Part shown: positions 34,173 through 42,975 of the stretch, piece by piece
How positions within the stretch are numbered: the stretch's first letter is position 1
Layout of the letters: every line of letters starts with the position of its first letter
Assembly (NCBI RefSeq): GCF_042932805.1
Contig: NZ_CP170633.1
Coordinates: 3,906,001 to 3,970,000 of the forward strand
DNA: 64,000 nucleotides
Direction of reading: 5' to 3'
Source: Ascidiaceihabitans sp029251465
Lineage (GTDB): Bacteria; Pseudomonadota; Alphaproteobacteria; Rhodobacterales; Rhodobacteraceae
Notes under the pieces: model-generated
What the model was told of the DNA's origin: nothing
What the model saw: only the letters and a program-made list of their open reading frames with translations
Database searches by the model: none
Made by a program: the position numbers and the translations under genes

Positions 34173-35428
34173 TCCCTCTTTTGATTTATGTCGGCATCTT
34201 TGTCGGCTCGTTCTATATCGTCAACAAAATCCAGGGTGCCGGCGTAAAGGACTACACCTCGCTTAAGACCGTTACCTTTGGTGACGAAAGTGCTGTGCGC
34301 CCGAACCGCGCTGCGGGGGTCATTTCGATCCTTGCGCTGTTTGTGTTGTGGGGCATGTTCACGGGGTCATCCTTGTTGCCGCGCTTCATGCACATGCCCG
34401 GCCCATTCGAGGGCACAACGTCGTTCGAATACACCATCGCCAATGGCAATGATCGCGACACGGCCACGGTTTCGGTGCTGGTCCATGACCGCAAAGAAAA
34501 GCCGAAAGCGCCCGAAGTCGAGGCCGGTGACGGCTTTGCCAAAAACGACAGCATCACAGTTGCGAGCTATCGCACAAAGCTGGTCAACGTCTGGCAAAAC
34601 GACGAGCAAACCAAAGCTGACGCACCGGTTGTGGAAATCAACGGCCAGTCGATCCAACGGGGCGGTTCTGTCAAAGTTGACGGCGGCGTTGTGAACTTGT
34701 CAGACAAGGGCACACCGAACTTTGTGCCATCCAAAGGCGCGCAGATGGAAGAGCTGTATTTGCCGTCCCCCGAGGCGACTTTCTGGCGCTTTATTCGGGT
34801 GGCCAAAGACGGTTTCCGTGACACGCCATTGCTGGGTCACCTCGGGTGGTCGCTGTATCGTGTGATCGCGGGCTTTATCTGTGGTGCGATTGTCGGCATT
34901 CCGCTGGGTTATGCCATGGGTCTTAGCAACTGGTTCCGCGGTTGGTTTGACCCGATCGTGGAATTCATGCGCCCGGTGCCGCCACTTGCATTGATCCCGC
35001 TGGTGATCATTTGGTTCGGGATTGGTGAGACCGGCAAGATCATCTTGCTGTTCCTTGCGGCCCTTTGGATCATGGCTATTGCGGCGCGATCCGGTGTGTC
35101 CGGTGTGAACATCGCCAAAGTGCACGCGGCCTATTCGCTGGGTGCCAGCAAGGCGCAAATCATGCGTCACGTTATCATCCCCAACTCGCTGCCCGAGATT
35201 TTCACCGGCGCGCGTGTTGCGATGGGCGTCTGCTGGGGCACCGTTGTTGCGGCCGAATTGGTTGCGGCGGAAAAAGGTGCTGGCATGATGATCATGGTCG
35301 CGGCCAAGTTCCAAAACACCGACATCGTGGTGATGGGTATCATCCTGATTGGTGTGATTGGTTTTGGCATCGATATGCTGATGCGCCAGGCAGAAAAGAT
35401 GCTGGTGCCTTGGAAAGGCAAAGGCTGA
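34169..35428 (+). CDS. tauC: Taurine ABC transporter permease with a large N-terminal extension
   Basis: This protein has 419 residues from ATG 34169. The C-terminal 210 residues are a normal permease with the EAA-type loop SLGASKAQIMRHVIIPNSLP. Before it lies an extra segment: a helix at 1-18, a second helix at about 48-70, then about 130 residues (80-205) rich in Thr, Val, Asp and Lys with no hydrophobic helices, predicted as a beta-rich domain outside the membrane. E. coli TauC has about 275 residues and lacks this. The role of the insert is unknown. The gene is coupled to tauB. Confidence 0.9.
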   Translation: MIPLLIYVGIFVGSFYIVNKIQGAGVKDYTSLKTVTFGDESAVRPNRAAGVISILALFVLWGMFTGSSLLPRFMHMPGPFEGTTSFEYTIANGNDRDTATVSVLVHDRKEKPKAPEVEAGDGFAKNDSITVASYRTKLVNVWQNDEQTKADAPVVEINGQSIQRGGSVKVDGGVVNLSDKGTPNFVPSKGAQMEELYLPSPEATFWRFIRVAKDGFRDTPLLGHLGWSLYRVIAGFICGAIVGIPLGYAMGLSNWFRGWFDPIVEFMRPVPPLALIPLVIIWFGIGETGKIILLFLAALWIMAIAARSGVSGVNIAKVHAAYSLGASKAQIMRHVIIPNSLPEIFTGARVAMGVCWGTVVAAELVAAEKGAGMMIMVAAKFQNTDIVVMGIILIGVIGFGIDMLMRQAEKMLVPWKGKG

Positions 35429-35453
35429 TCTAACGCCTGATCTGAACGAATGG

Positions 35454-35483
35454 AAACCGCGCCCGAAACGGCGCGGTTTTTTT
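35454..35483 (+). terminator. Intrinsic terminator at the end of tauABC
   Basis: AAACCGCGCC and GGCGCGGTTT form a 10-bp perfect stem around CGAAAC, followed by a continuing T-run. It starts 26 bp past the tauC stop and 16 bp before the end of the convergent glycosidase-like gene. Confidence 0.9.
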
Positions 35484-35499
35484 ATGCCTGCGCGTGGGG

Positions 35500-37203
35500 T
35501 TAACCCAATCCTGCCAACGCCAAAAGTGGCAAAAGCATCAGCACAAAATCCATCCCCTCGAACACGTCTGTGTCGTCTTCCTCGCCTTCTGACGCCTCTT
35601 CTGGTTCAAGCGGGGTGTTATCCGGATCAACCATCGGCAGCGGCATGGAATCGTCATCAACGGGGGCCGCCAAAGCCTGTTCCATTTCTGGCGTCCACAC
35701 GGGTTTGTCGATGACGATCTGCATGATTTCGTGCGGCTTTAGGTCGGCCTGAACCACACCGTCATCCACGACCTTGTCACTGTCACGTTCCTGCACGGTG
35801 GCGGCCGCGTTTTTGTTGCCGGGAACATCGCCGTCTTCCACGCCTAGGACGGTGACGTCGATGTCTTCCGCGCCCATGATCAAGCCGGATAAATCCACGT
35901 CGTACGAGATGTTTTCATCCGCGTTCGAGGCGAAATACAGCACCATTTTGTCAGGCTCTGCAAAAGCGTGCACATTCAGGCTGCCGTTCGCACTAGAGGC
36001 TTCGGTTTCGCGCCCCTGCGCCCCGTCAAACTGGATGGCACGCAGGCCGGGCAGTTCTTCGTTCATCATTTTGAACATCTCGCCAGTGGGCGATAGGTTT
36101 TCAAAGGCAAAGCCACGCGACAGCGCGTTTTCGGTCAACTGAGACAGCGGCCAAACATGGGCTTGATCGACACCGTGATCGGTCAATTCCTCCACGATAT
36201 TCAACAGTTCATGCGCGTTCTTGAGGCCATAGTCGTCTTCGCCAAAGTTGGCTGTGTTGGCCTTTTGATTATATTCGGTGATGTAGGATTTGATGCCGTC
36301 GAAATGCGGTTCCCAGTATTGCTCGATTGTGTTCAGCGCAAATTCGGGATCTTCGCGGGCGTCGTGATCACGTGTGTAGAGGTGGTTCACGACGGCATCG
36401 ACGGCTTCGATTTCCTCGGGGCGGTCAAATTTATCCAGCAGCAATTCGTTGTTCACCGCTGTCCAGTTGACCGTGCCATTGCCGCGCAAGGCATTGTCGC
36501 TCAGCTCGAGGCCGTAGTCTTTTTCCAGCTGGGTGATGGTGTCCTGACCATCTTCGATATCGACGTAGCGGTCATCCAGTTTCGAGAAGTTGTAGTTCGT
36601 GCCGGCCTGCACGACGACATCGGTGTCTTCTAACCAGACGGTTTCGCCCTTTAGCGTGTCCAGCGTTTCGTCGATTACGGCAGCCATTCGCGAGGACAAG
36701 CGCCCGTATTCAACAGAGGTCATGCCGCCGCTGCCCCAGTATTCGTTGCCGATTTCAAAGGCGTCGATTTGCACGTCGCCGTATTCGCCGCGCACCACAT
36801 CTGTGACAAAATTCTGAATAATTTCATCGTCAAAGCGGGCAAATCGGTTGCCGTTCAGATCGGTCGCATCGCTTAGGAAATTGCGCGTGGGCAGAACGAT
36901 GGTGACGGATTTCCCTTCGGCTTGTGCGAAGTCGAGGAAATCGCTGAGGCCCACCAGTTCTTGTTCTTCGCCTTTGATATTGTACCCGACAGTGCTGTCG
37001 GGATTTTCCAAATCAAACATGAATTCGGTGATCGCGCCGCCCGGATAACGCAGTGATTCAACGCCCAGCTCGGCTGCTAGCGCGTTGAAATCACCGGACC
37101 CGTCGCCCAGTTCATCACGGTTGAATAAAAAGTTGCCGCCGAACGTCGTCGGTTGCACAGTTTGGCCGAGAACGGACTCGACAGAAAGTCGCATAGTCAT
37201 CAC
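35500..37203 (-). CDS. Clan-A (TIM-barrel) glycosidase-like protein with hydrophobic C-terminus
   Basis: In this 567-residue protein residues 15-390 resemble clan GH-A enzymes such as GH39, GH44, GH51 or GH79. The candidate acid/base Glu154 lies in FEIGNEYWG and the candidate nucleophile Glu310 in SYITEYNQK. A C-terminal beta domain (about 400-505) and a Pro/Glu/Asp linker follow. The last 15 residues are hydrophobic (FVLMLLPLLALAGLG). There is no N-terminal signal peptide and no RTX repeat. Secretion by a type I system or tail anchoring is possible. Substrate unknown. Starts at Met1, Met2 or Met4 are equally possible. Confidence 0.75.
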   Translation of the reverse strand: MMTMRLSVESVLGQTVQPTTFGGNFLFNRDELGDGSGDFNALAAELGVESLRYPGGAITEFMFDLENPDSTVGYNIKGEEQELVGLSDFLDFAQAEGKSVTIVLPTRNFLSDATDLNGNRFARFDDEIIQNFVTDVVRGEYGDVQIDAFEIGNEYWGSGGMTSVEYGRLSSRMAAVIDETLDTLKGETVWLEDTDVVVQAGTNYNFSKLDDRYVDIEDGQDTITQLEKDYGLELSDNALRGNGTVNWTAVNNELLLDKFDRPEEIEAVDAVVNHLYTRDHDAREDPEFALNTIEQYWEPHFDGIKSYITEYNQKANTANFGEDDYGLKNAHELLNIVEELTDHGVDQAHVWPLSQLTENALSRGFAFENLSPTGEMFKMMNEELPGLRAIQFDGAQGRETEASSANGSLNVHAFAEPDKMVLYFASNADENISYDVDLSGLIMGAEDIDVTVLGVEDGDVPGNKNAAATVQERDSDKVVDDGVVQADLKPHEIMQIVIDKPVWTPEMEQALAAPVDDDSMPLPMVDPDNTPLEPEEASEGEEDDTDVFEGMDFVLMLLPLLALAGLG

Positions 37204-37351
37204 TCACACCCCTGTAAATTGACAAGGACATGGGTAAGTGATGGATATTAATGCGCGGTGTGTTTGGTCCTGGAAATCAGAAATTACGAGGGACAAACTG
37301 TCTGTAATTTATGGATAATTTTCGACGTCTCGACTGAACAGGTCGCCAAGA

Positions 37352-38116
37352 TTATGTGCTGACCCGCTTGTACAGGTGCCACGTTGCATGCCCCAAAACC
37401 GGCATGCTGATGAACAGCCCCAAGAACGAGGGCAACATCGATGCAAAGGTGATCAGCCCAATGAACGCGCCCCACGCGAGGTACAAAACCGGTGCCTGTG
37501 CCACGGCAGAAATCGAGCTGAGCATGGCGGTCATAAAATCCACATCGCGGTCGATCAGCATGGGCATGCCCAGCACGCTCAGTGAAAACACCAGCACAGC
37601 GAACACAGAGCCGACGGCAGATCCAAAGGCGATCATGGTGAGCCCTTGCGAGGTCAGGAACACGTCAAGCGAGCTGGAAATATTGGTCATCGGTGACAGG
37701 CCAAGGAACAGGGCAAAGATCATGTGCCCCAGAAAGAACCAGAATAAAAAGATCACCACGATGATTGCGGCCAGCCACGGCAATTGTTCGTTTTTGAATG
37801 CCCAAGTTGTGCGCACCACACTGGCAAAGCTGACGCTTTGATTGGTTTGGCGGCGTCGGCTGATCTCGTAAAACCCGACGGCGGCCAAGGCCCCCACCAG
37901 CGGAAAACCCATGACCGCGAGCACCAGCCAGAATGTCTGTCCGGTGGCGTATGTGATCCAGCCCATCGCGAGGCCCGCAAAGACGTAAAAGCTGGCGAAA
38001 AAGACGGCGGTGAAGGGCGTCGCGATGAAGTCCCGCAAGCCTTGGTGCAGGCTTGTCGTGATGTCGACGAGGGTGGGTTTGCGCAGGGTCGGCGCGCCGT
38101 GAGGTCTGGTGTGCAT
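37352..38116 (-). CDS. DUF2189 integral membrane protein
   Basis: The protein has 254 residues from MHTRPHGAPTLRKPTL. About six hydrophobic helices are seen, with the conserved segments GLRDFIATPFTAVFFASFYV and GMPMLIDRDVDFMTAMLSS that mark DUF2189, a family loosely compared with cytochrome c oxidase subunit I. The function of the family is unknown. The internal ATG at 38116 is chosen because the longer frame adds only a charged stretch that does not resemble the family. Confidence 0.78.
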   Translation of the reverse strand: MHTRPHGAPTLRKPTLVDITTSLHQGLRDFIATPFTAVFFASFYVFAGLAMGWITYATGQTFWLVLAVMGFPLVGALAAVGFYEISRRRQTNQSVSFASVVRTTWAFKNEQLPWLAAIIVVIFLFWFFLGHMIFALFLGLSPMTNISSSLDVFLTSQGLTMIAFGSAVGSVFAVLVFSLSVLGMPMLIDRDVDFMTAMLSSISAVAQAPVLYLAWGAFIGLITFASMLPSFLGLFISMPVLGHATWHLYKRVST

Positions 38117-38320
38117 AAGGGCATTATCGCTGATGTGTCTGCGAATTTCATTAAAAAAACGGAGCAGGTGTGTCCCGCGCCCTTGGTTTCGATGCGGATG
38201 TTTAGGCCAGCGCATCTGCCCAAGCCAGTCGCGGCAGGATCACCCTAGCCGTGACGCGTTCCGCCTGCGGCTGCATTTGAGGCCCAAAGAGCCTTTGCAT
38301 TGCCCAGGGGCGGGGGGAAG

Positions 38321-38346
38321 TGGAGCATAGCGGGATCGAACCGCTG
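38321..38346. repeat. 26-bp duplicate of the tRNA-Ala 3' end (att-like remnant)
   Basis: This stretch starts TGGAGCATAGCGGGATCGAA and ends CCGCTG. It is identical to 38434-38459, the T-arm and 3' acceptor half of the tRNA-Ala gene, in the same orientation and 113 bp away. No D-arm or anticodon arm accompanies it. A duplicated tRNA 3' end is the usual product of site-specific integration. The wider 38117-38430 interval has no gene. Confidence 0.8.
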
Positions 38347-38430
38347 CACTCAGGGTAGCCGCGCAGCGGATGCACGTAAGTCAGCCCATCTATGATGTGC
38401 AACCTGTCATCACAAAACCAAAGGGAGGTT

Positions 38431-38506
38431 TGGTGGAGCATAGCGGGATCGAACCGCTGACCTCCTGCATGCCATGCAGGCGCTCTCCCAGCTGAGCTAA
38501 TGCCCC
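38431..38506 (-). tRNA. tRNA-Ala (anticodon GGC)
   Basis: On the minus strand the 76-nt gene starts GGGGCATTAGCTCAGCTGGG and ends TGCTCCACCA, with the CCA encoded. The acceptor stem pairs, the D-arm is AGCTCAGCTGGGAGAGC, the anticodon stem-loop is CCTGC-ATGGCAT-GCAGG with anticodon GGC, and the T-loop has TTCGATC. It reads GCC/GCU alanine codons. A 26-bp copy of its 3' part lies 113 bp downstream. Confidence 0.96.
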
Positions 38507-38621
38507 ATCAGGGGTCCACGTGTGAACCCAGTCAGGTCGGTAACCAAAGTTACCGTGCGCCGCTATTAGGCGCTGAACGGAGCGGGATCAAGTGGAAAAT
38601 CCCGCGCCGCGCGTTGTTTGT

Positions 38622-38951
38622 TCAGGTGTCGTCGTCGTCAGAGGCGACATCAGCGATTTCATCCAGTGAAACCGTATCATCGTCGTCTTCATCGTCGTCC
38701 AGAATATCGTCACCCAGATCTACGTCTGCTGTGTCGTCATCGTCCAGAACTGCGTCGTCTTCAGTCTCGGCCTCTTTGGCTTTGGCTGTAACGGCATCTT
38801 CGGCGTCCGCGGCGATCATGCGTGTTTTAGAGCTGTCAACGGTGACAGTTTCGCCCGTGTAGGGGCTGATGATCGGGTTCTTGTTCAGGTCGTAAAAACG
38901 TTTGCCGGAGGTCGGGCAAAGACGTTTTGTACCCCATTCTGCTTTGGGCAT
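38622..38951 (-). CDS. FYDLN acid domain protein (TIGR02300)
   Basis: This 109-residue protein begins MPKAEWGTKRLCPTSGKRFY followed by DLNKNPIISPYTG, the conserved FYDLN head with one or two cysteines. It ends in a long Asp/Glu-rich tail. The family is restricted to alphaproteobacteria and its function is unknown. The internal ATG 38951 is chosen because the family starts exactly there. The acidic tail is typical of the family and not a sign of degeneration. Confidence 0.88.
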   Translation of the reverse strand: MPKAEWGTKRLCPTSGKRFYDLNKNPIISPYTGETVTVDSSKTRMIAADAEDAVTAKAKEAETEDDAVLDDDDTADVDLGDDILDDDEDDDDTVSLDEIADVASDDDDT

Positions 38952-39040
38952 GAAAATCCCCTTTGAATCAGTGTGTGTGTCGACGGTTGAGCGCAAGTGC
39001 CATATGGTGCAGGCGCTGTCAAAGCCTAAAGGTACTTGGG

Positions 39041-39733
39041 ATGAGTGAACATATACTTCAAGGGGCACCGGATGTCCCGCTGACGTTGCGCAGATCGGGC
39101 CGTGCGCGGCGTATTTCTTTGCGAATTTCGCAATTAGACGGGCGGGTGACGCTGACTTTGCCCAATGGGGTGCCCGAGGACGAGGCTTTGGCCTTTGCCC
39201 TTCAAAAAGAAACATGGATTCGCGGCCACCTTGATAAGCGCGAAGTCGACGTGCCGATTTCGATTGGCAGCCACGTGCCGGTTGGGGGCGAGGCCCACGA
39301 GGTGGTGCAGGGCACGGGCCGGCGTGTGGTGATTGGCGACGGCGTGATTGCGGTGCCCGGCGACGAGGCCCGGATGGGCGCGCGTTTGAAAGGGCATTTC
39401 AAGCAGATGGCGCGGGTGCGGTTGGTGCATTCGTCAGATTTTTATGCCGAGCGGTTGGGCAAATCCTATGCGCGGATCAGTATTCGTGACACCCGTTCGC
39501 GGTGGGGGTCGTGTTCGTCCGCAGGCACGTTGATGTATTCGTGGCGTCTGATTATGGCCCCGGATCAGGTGCTTAATTATGTCGCAGCGCACGAGGTCGC
39601 GCATTTGGCGGAAATGAACCATTCATCTGCGTATTGGGCGCAGGTTACGCGCATCTTTGGCGACTACAAACCGGCGCGTCATTGGTTGCGCACCCAAGGC
39701 AACGAATTGCACCGGTACCGGTTTGCGGAATAG
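39041..39733 (+). CDS. YgjP-type (DUF45) zinc metallopeptidase
   Basis: The protein has 230 residues from MSEHILQGAPDVPLTLRRSG. The conserved DUF45/M48-like core has DTRSRWGSCSS and the zinc-binding AAHEVAHLAEMNHS (HExxH with a later His). The family is a SprT/WLM-like cytosolic protease of uncertain substrate. The start at 39041 is preferred because upstream codons overlap the promoter area of the divergent TIGR02300 gene. Confidence 0.85.
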   Translation: MSEHILQGAPDVPLTLRRSGRARRISLRISQLDGRVTLTLPNGVPEDEALAFALQKETWIRGHLDKREVDVPISIGSHVPVGGEAHEVVQGTGRRVVIGDGVIAVPGDEARMGARLKGHFKQMARVRLVHSSDFYAERLGKSYARISIRDTRSRWGSCSSAGTLMYSWRLIMAPDQVLNYVAAHEVAHLAEMNHSSAYWAQVTRIFGDYKPARHWLRTQGNELHRYRFAE

Positions 39734-39784
39734 GCGCGCGGGTTTGGTCTTGTAACCCGCGTCAAATGTGATCACAAAAAGCGG

Positions 39785-40480
39785 ATGAGCAAATCTCCGA
39801 TTTCGACCCCGACACCGACGCTTGCGATGTCCGCGCGTGCGACTGAAACGACACCTCCGATTGGGGCGGCGCACGACCGTGTGTATCGCCAGCTAAGATC
39901 GCGGATCATGTACGGCGACATTATGCCCGGCGTGGCGCTGACCCTGCGCGGGATCGGCAAGGAATTTGGCGTGTCGATGACGCCCGCGCGCGAATCTGTG
40001 CGCCGGTTGGTGGCCGAAGGGGCGCTGACCATGTCGTCGTCTGGCCGGATTTCGACGCCCGAACTGTCGAACGAGCGGATAGAAGAACTTGCTGCGCTGC
40101 GGGCCTTGATCGAGGTCGAACTGGCATCCCGCGCCTTGCCCCGTGCCCACATGGCGCTGATCGAACGTTTGCAGGCCATCAACGGTGCTGTGGCCGAAGC
40201 CGTCGCGCACCGCGATGCTGTCAGCTATATTCGTACCAATCTGGAATTTCACCGCACGCTGTATTTGCGCGCCCAAGCGCCGGCGATGTTGGCGATGACA
40301 GAAACGGTCTGGCTGCAAATGGGGCCAACGATGCGCGCGCTGTACGGCCGTTTGCGCCGGACTGAACCACCGCAATACCACCGTTTAATTATCGCGGCGT
40401 TGCGGGCAGGGGATGAACCGGGGCTGCGGTTGGCGGTGCGATCTGACGTGACCATGGGTCTGCGGATGCTGGCCAGTTGA
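39785..40480 (+). CDS. GntR-family (FadR/FCD) transcriptional regulator
   Basis: In this 231-residue protein the N-terminal winged helix (about 35-95) includes RQLRSRIMYGDIMPGVALTL and FGVSMTPARESVRRLVAEGA. The C-terminal all-helical FCD ligand-binding domain (about 100-225) carries the metal-ligand pattern NLEFHRTLY. The family responds to small carboxylic acids and controls catabolic genes. Its target is not evident; the flanking peptidase and acetyltransferase genes look unrelated. Confidence 0.88.
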   Translation: MSKSPISTPTPTLAMSARATETTPPIGAAHDRVYRQLRSRIMYGDIMPGVALTLRGIGKEFGVSMTPARESVRRLVAEGALTMSSSGRISTPELSNERIEELAALRALIEVELASRALPRAHMALIERLQAINGAVAEAVAHRDAVSYIRTNLEFHRTLYLRAQAPAMLAMTETVWLQMGPTMRALYGRLRRTEPPQYHRLIIAALRAGDEPGLRLAVRSDVTMGLRMLAS

Positions 40481-40650
40481 CAGGGCACGCCTGCGCCGTC
40501 AGATTGCGGCCATGACCTGCACCGTATTCACACCAGAATATTATCGCGCGCACTGATATTTCAGCGGCGCTCGTTCGGGTTTTTCACATAACATTGGCCG
40601 CGCTTTGGTGGTTGTTTTGTGTCCTCCGATAGCGTGGGGGAAGGCATAAA

Positions 40651-41112
40651 ATGACGATTGAAGGTTTGAGCGTGCGAGGCGCAGAGGCTGCGGATTTGGC
40701 GCAGATTTTGCCACTGGTGCACGGGTTGGCGCGCCATCACGGGGATGAGCCCGAGGCGACGCTGGACAGCTTGGCCTGTGACGTTCGCTGGGGCACGATT
40801 TTTCTGGTGGCTTTTGTGGACGCGCAGATCGTCGGCTATGCGGCCCTGCTGCCCCTGGCGCAAATCCAGTTCGGGAAGCGGGGGTTGGACATGCATCACA
40901 TGTTCGTGCAGCCCGCGTTTCGGGGGATGCGTTTTGGTCGGGCGTTGATCGACGCGGCGCAGGATGTCGCGCGTGACGCGGGGTGCACGTATCTGATGGT
41001 CGGAACCCATCCGGACAACGTTGTCGCGCAGGCGACCTACCTTGCGTCCGGATTTGCGGATGCGCCGGTTGGTGGGCCGCGTTTCGGGATGAGAATCGAA
41101 CCGGTTACCTGA
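40651..41112 (+). CDS. GNAT-family N-acetyltransferase
   Basis: This 153-residue protein has the compact GNAT fold: IFLVAFVDAQIVGYAALLPL then the strand LDMHHMFVQPAFRGMRFGRA with the acetyl-CoA loop RGMRFGRALI, and a late helix NVVAQATYLASGF. It transfers acetyl from acetyl-CoA to an unknown amine. A GAAGG-type ribosome binding site precedes the ATG. It stands alone between a GntR regulator and a convergent hydrolase. Confidence 0.83.
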   Translation: MTIEGLSVRGAEAADLAQILPLVHGLARHHGDEPEATLDSLACDVRWGTIFLVAFVDAQIVGYAALLPLAQIQFGKRGLDMHHMFVQPAFRGMRFGRALIDAAQDVARDAGCTYLMVGTHPDNVVAQATYLASGFADAPVGGPRFGMRIEPVT

Positions 41113-41163
41113 CAAAAAGCGCGAGGGTTTCGCCCCCGCACCTTTGATCGTTGCAGATGCAGA

Positions 41164-41832
41164 TCAGCGCAGGAATTGCACAATCGCGCTGGTGGCGGCT
41201 TTGCTGCGCAGGTCGACTTCGTGACCTGAGGGGTAGATCGCGTGTGACACTTTGCGTCCCGCCCGTTTAGCGAAATCGGCGCAGGCGGCCTGTGGGACAA
41301 CTTTGTCTTTTGATCCGCTGACGATCAGCAACGGGGTTGCGGACCGTAGTTTGGCGCTGACCCCGCGCGCGCCGTCACAGCGCGGGGCAGAGGCGACCGC
41401 CTTGTGAAAACGCTGGCCTTGTTTCAGGGCGTCGATCACCACCCATCCGCCGTGTGAGCGGCCAAAGACCGAGACGGTGCCGTTGCTCCAGCTTTGCTGT
41501 TTGACCCATACGTTTGCCGCGTTCAATTCGGCGACGCGGTGCGGGACGTAGGGTTCGAAGGTGTCCAGATCCTTGGTCGTGCCTTTGATCTTGCGGCTGC
41601 TTTTCAAAATGACAGCGGCGTAGCCGTTTGCGGCCAGCGTCTTGGACCATTTGCGTTCGGGGGCGCCGACGCCGCTGGTCCAATGCAGCAAAATGACCGC
41701 GGGAAACGGGCCGTCGCCTTTGGGTTTGGTGACGGTCGTTTGCTTGTCCATGTTTTGGGCAAACGCGCTGGTGCTAAAGGTGGTGGCGAGGGCCAGTCCA
41801 AGGCACAAAATTGCAAATCTAAAAATACGCAT
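41164..41832 (-). CDS. Secreted alpha/beta hydrolase, dienelactone hydrolase-like
   Basis: In this 222-residue protein a signal peptide ends near ATTFSTSAFA (residue 25). The alpha/beta-hydrolase core has the nucleophile elbow FGRSHGGWV, the Asp in SGSKDKVVP and the His in YPSGHEVDL. The catalytic residue is a Ser, not the Cys of true dienelactone hydrolases, so it is an esterase-type member. Periplasmic location and ester substrate are inferred. Confidence 0.78.
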   Translation of the reverse strand: MRIFRFAILCLGLALATTFSTSAFAQNMDKQTTVTKPKGDGPFPAVILLHWTSGVGAPERKWSKTLAANGYAAVILKSSRKIKGTTKDLDTFEPYVPHRVAELNAANVWVKQQSWSNGTVSVFGRSHGGWVVIDALKQGQRFHKAVASAPRCDGARGVSAKLRSATPLLIVSGSKDKVVPQAACADFAKRAGRKVSHAIYPSGHEVDLRSKAATSAIVQFLR

Positions 41833-41906
41833 ACGAAACTCTCCTAAATATACGCAGGCCAGTAGGCCGAAAAAAGGAGCGTTTAGGAAGGGTAAATTTG
41901 GCGTGC

Positions 41907-42869
41907 TTAGGCGGCGAGCCCTTTGGACCCGAGGTCGAGAAACTTTTGACGACGGTCTGCGATCAAGGCTTTTTTGGATTTGCCGCCCAGTTCTTTGAGC
42001 ATGTCGGCGATCTCGGCTTTGACCGCGTCGATGGCTGCGGGCCAGTCACGGTGTGCGCCGCCGAGGGGTTCCGGGATGATCCGGTCGGCCACGCCCAATT
42101 GCTTGAGGTCTTGGGCGGTCAAACGCAGGGCTTCGGCGGCTTCGCGCATTTTCTCGGAATCCTTCCACAGGATCGACGCGCAGCCTTCGGGGCTGATGAC
42201 CGAATAAATCGAGTGTTCCAGCATCGCGACGCGGTTGGCGGTGGCGAATGCAACAGCGCCGCCTGATCCGCCTTCTCCGATGATCACAGAAATCAACGGC
42301 ACGCCGATTTGCAGGCATTTTTCGGTGGCGCGCGCGATGGCTTCGGATTGGCCGCGTTCCTCGGCGCCTTTGCCGGGGTAGGCCCCAGCCGTATCGACCA
42401 GCGTGATCACCGGCAGACCAAAACGGCCAGCAAGATCCATCAGGCGGGTGGCTTTGCGGTAACCTTCGGGGCGGGCCATGCCAAAATTACGTTCGATCCG
42501 CGATTTGGTATCGTCGCCTTTTTCGTGGCCGATCACCATGACGGGCTGGTCGTTAAAGCGCGCCAAGCCGCCCATAACCGCGTGGTCGTCAGCAAAGTTT
42601 CGATCACCCGCAAGTGGGGTGTATTCAGTGAACATTTCCTTGAGGTAATCCTTGCAGTGGGGCCGTTCAGGGTGACGGGCCACCTGACATTTGCGCCACG
42701 GCGTGAGGTTTGCGTACAGATCAACCAGCATAGCGGCGGCCTTGGTATCAAGGGCTGCGGCCTCGTCCGAGACATCCATGTCTTTGCTGTCACGCGCCAT
42801 GGCCCGTAGCTCTTCCGCTTTGCCTTCGATTTCGGCAAGTGGTTTTTCGAATTCCATGTACTGTGTCAT
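41907..42869 (-). CDS. accA: Acetyl-CoA carboxylase carboxyltransferase subunit alpha
   Basis: The protein has 320 residues from MTQYMEFEKPLAEIEGKAEE. The carboxyltransferase crotonase-like core includes RPEGYRKATRLMDLAGRFGL, PVITLVDTAGAYPGKGAEER and VIGEGGSGGAVAFATANRVA. With AccD it transfers the carboxyl group from biotin to acetyl-CoA, making malonyl-CoA for fatty acid synthesis. The start at 42869 agrees with the family; a longer frame to 42977 would overlap the divergent gene. Confidence 0.95.
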   Translation of the reverse strand: MTQYMEFEKPLAEIEGKAEELRAMARDSKDMDVSDEAAALDTKAAAMLVDLYANLTPWRKCQVARHPERPHCKDYLKEMFTEYTPLAGDRNFADDHAVMGGLARFNDQPVMVIGHEKGDDTKSRIERNFGMARPEGYRKATRLMDLAGRFGLPVITLVDTAGAYPGKGAEERGQSEAIARATEKCLQIGVPLISVIIGEGGSGGAVAFATANRVAMLEHSIYSVISPEGCASILWKDSEKMREAAEALRLTAQDLKQLGVADRIIPEPLGGAHRDWPAAIDAVKAEIADMLKELGGKSKKALIADRRQKFLDLGSKGLAA

Positions 42870-42975
42870 TTGGATGCGCCTCGTGATGTGGTCTTTTGCT
42901 GATATATGGCGGGCAATGACGCGGTTTGCAACGCTGTGTGCCTGATGTAGCCTGAGATCAGTAAGGGAGAGGGTC

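Noticed and set aside
38321..38346. Second tRNA-Ala gene
   Set aside because: Only the T-arm and acceptor 3' half are present; there is no D-arm or anticodon arm, so it is a remnant.
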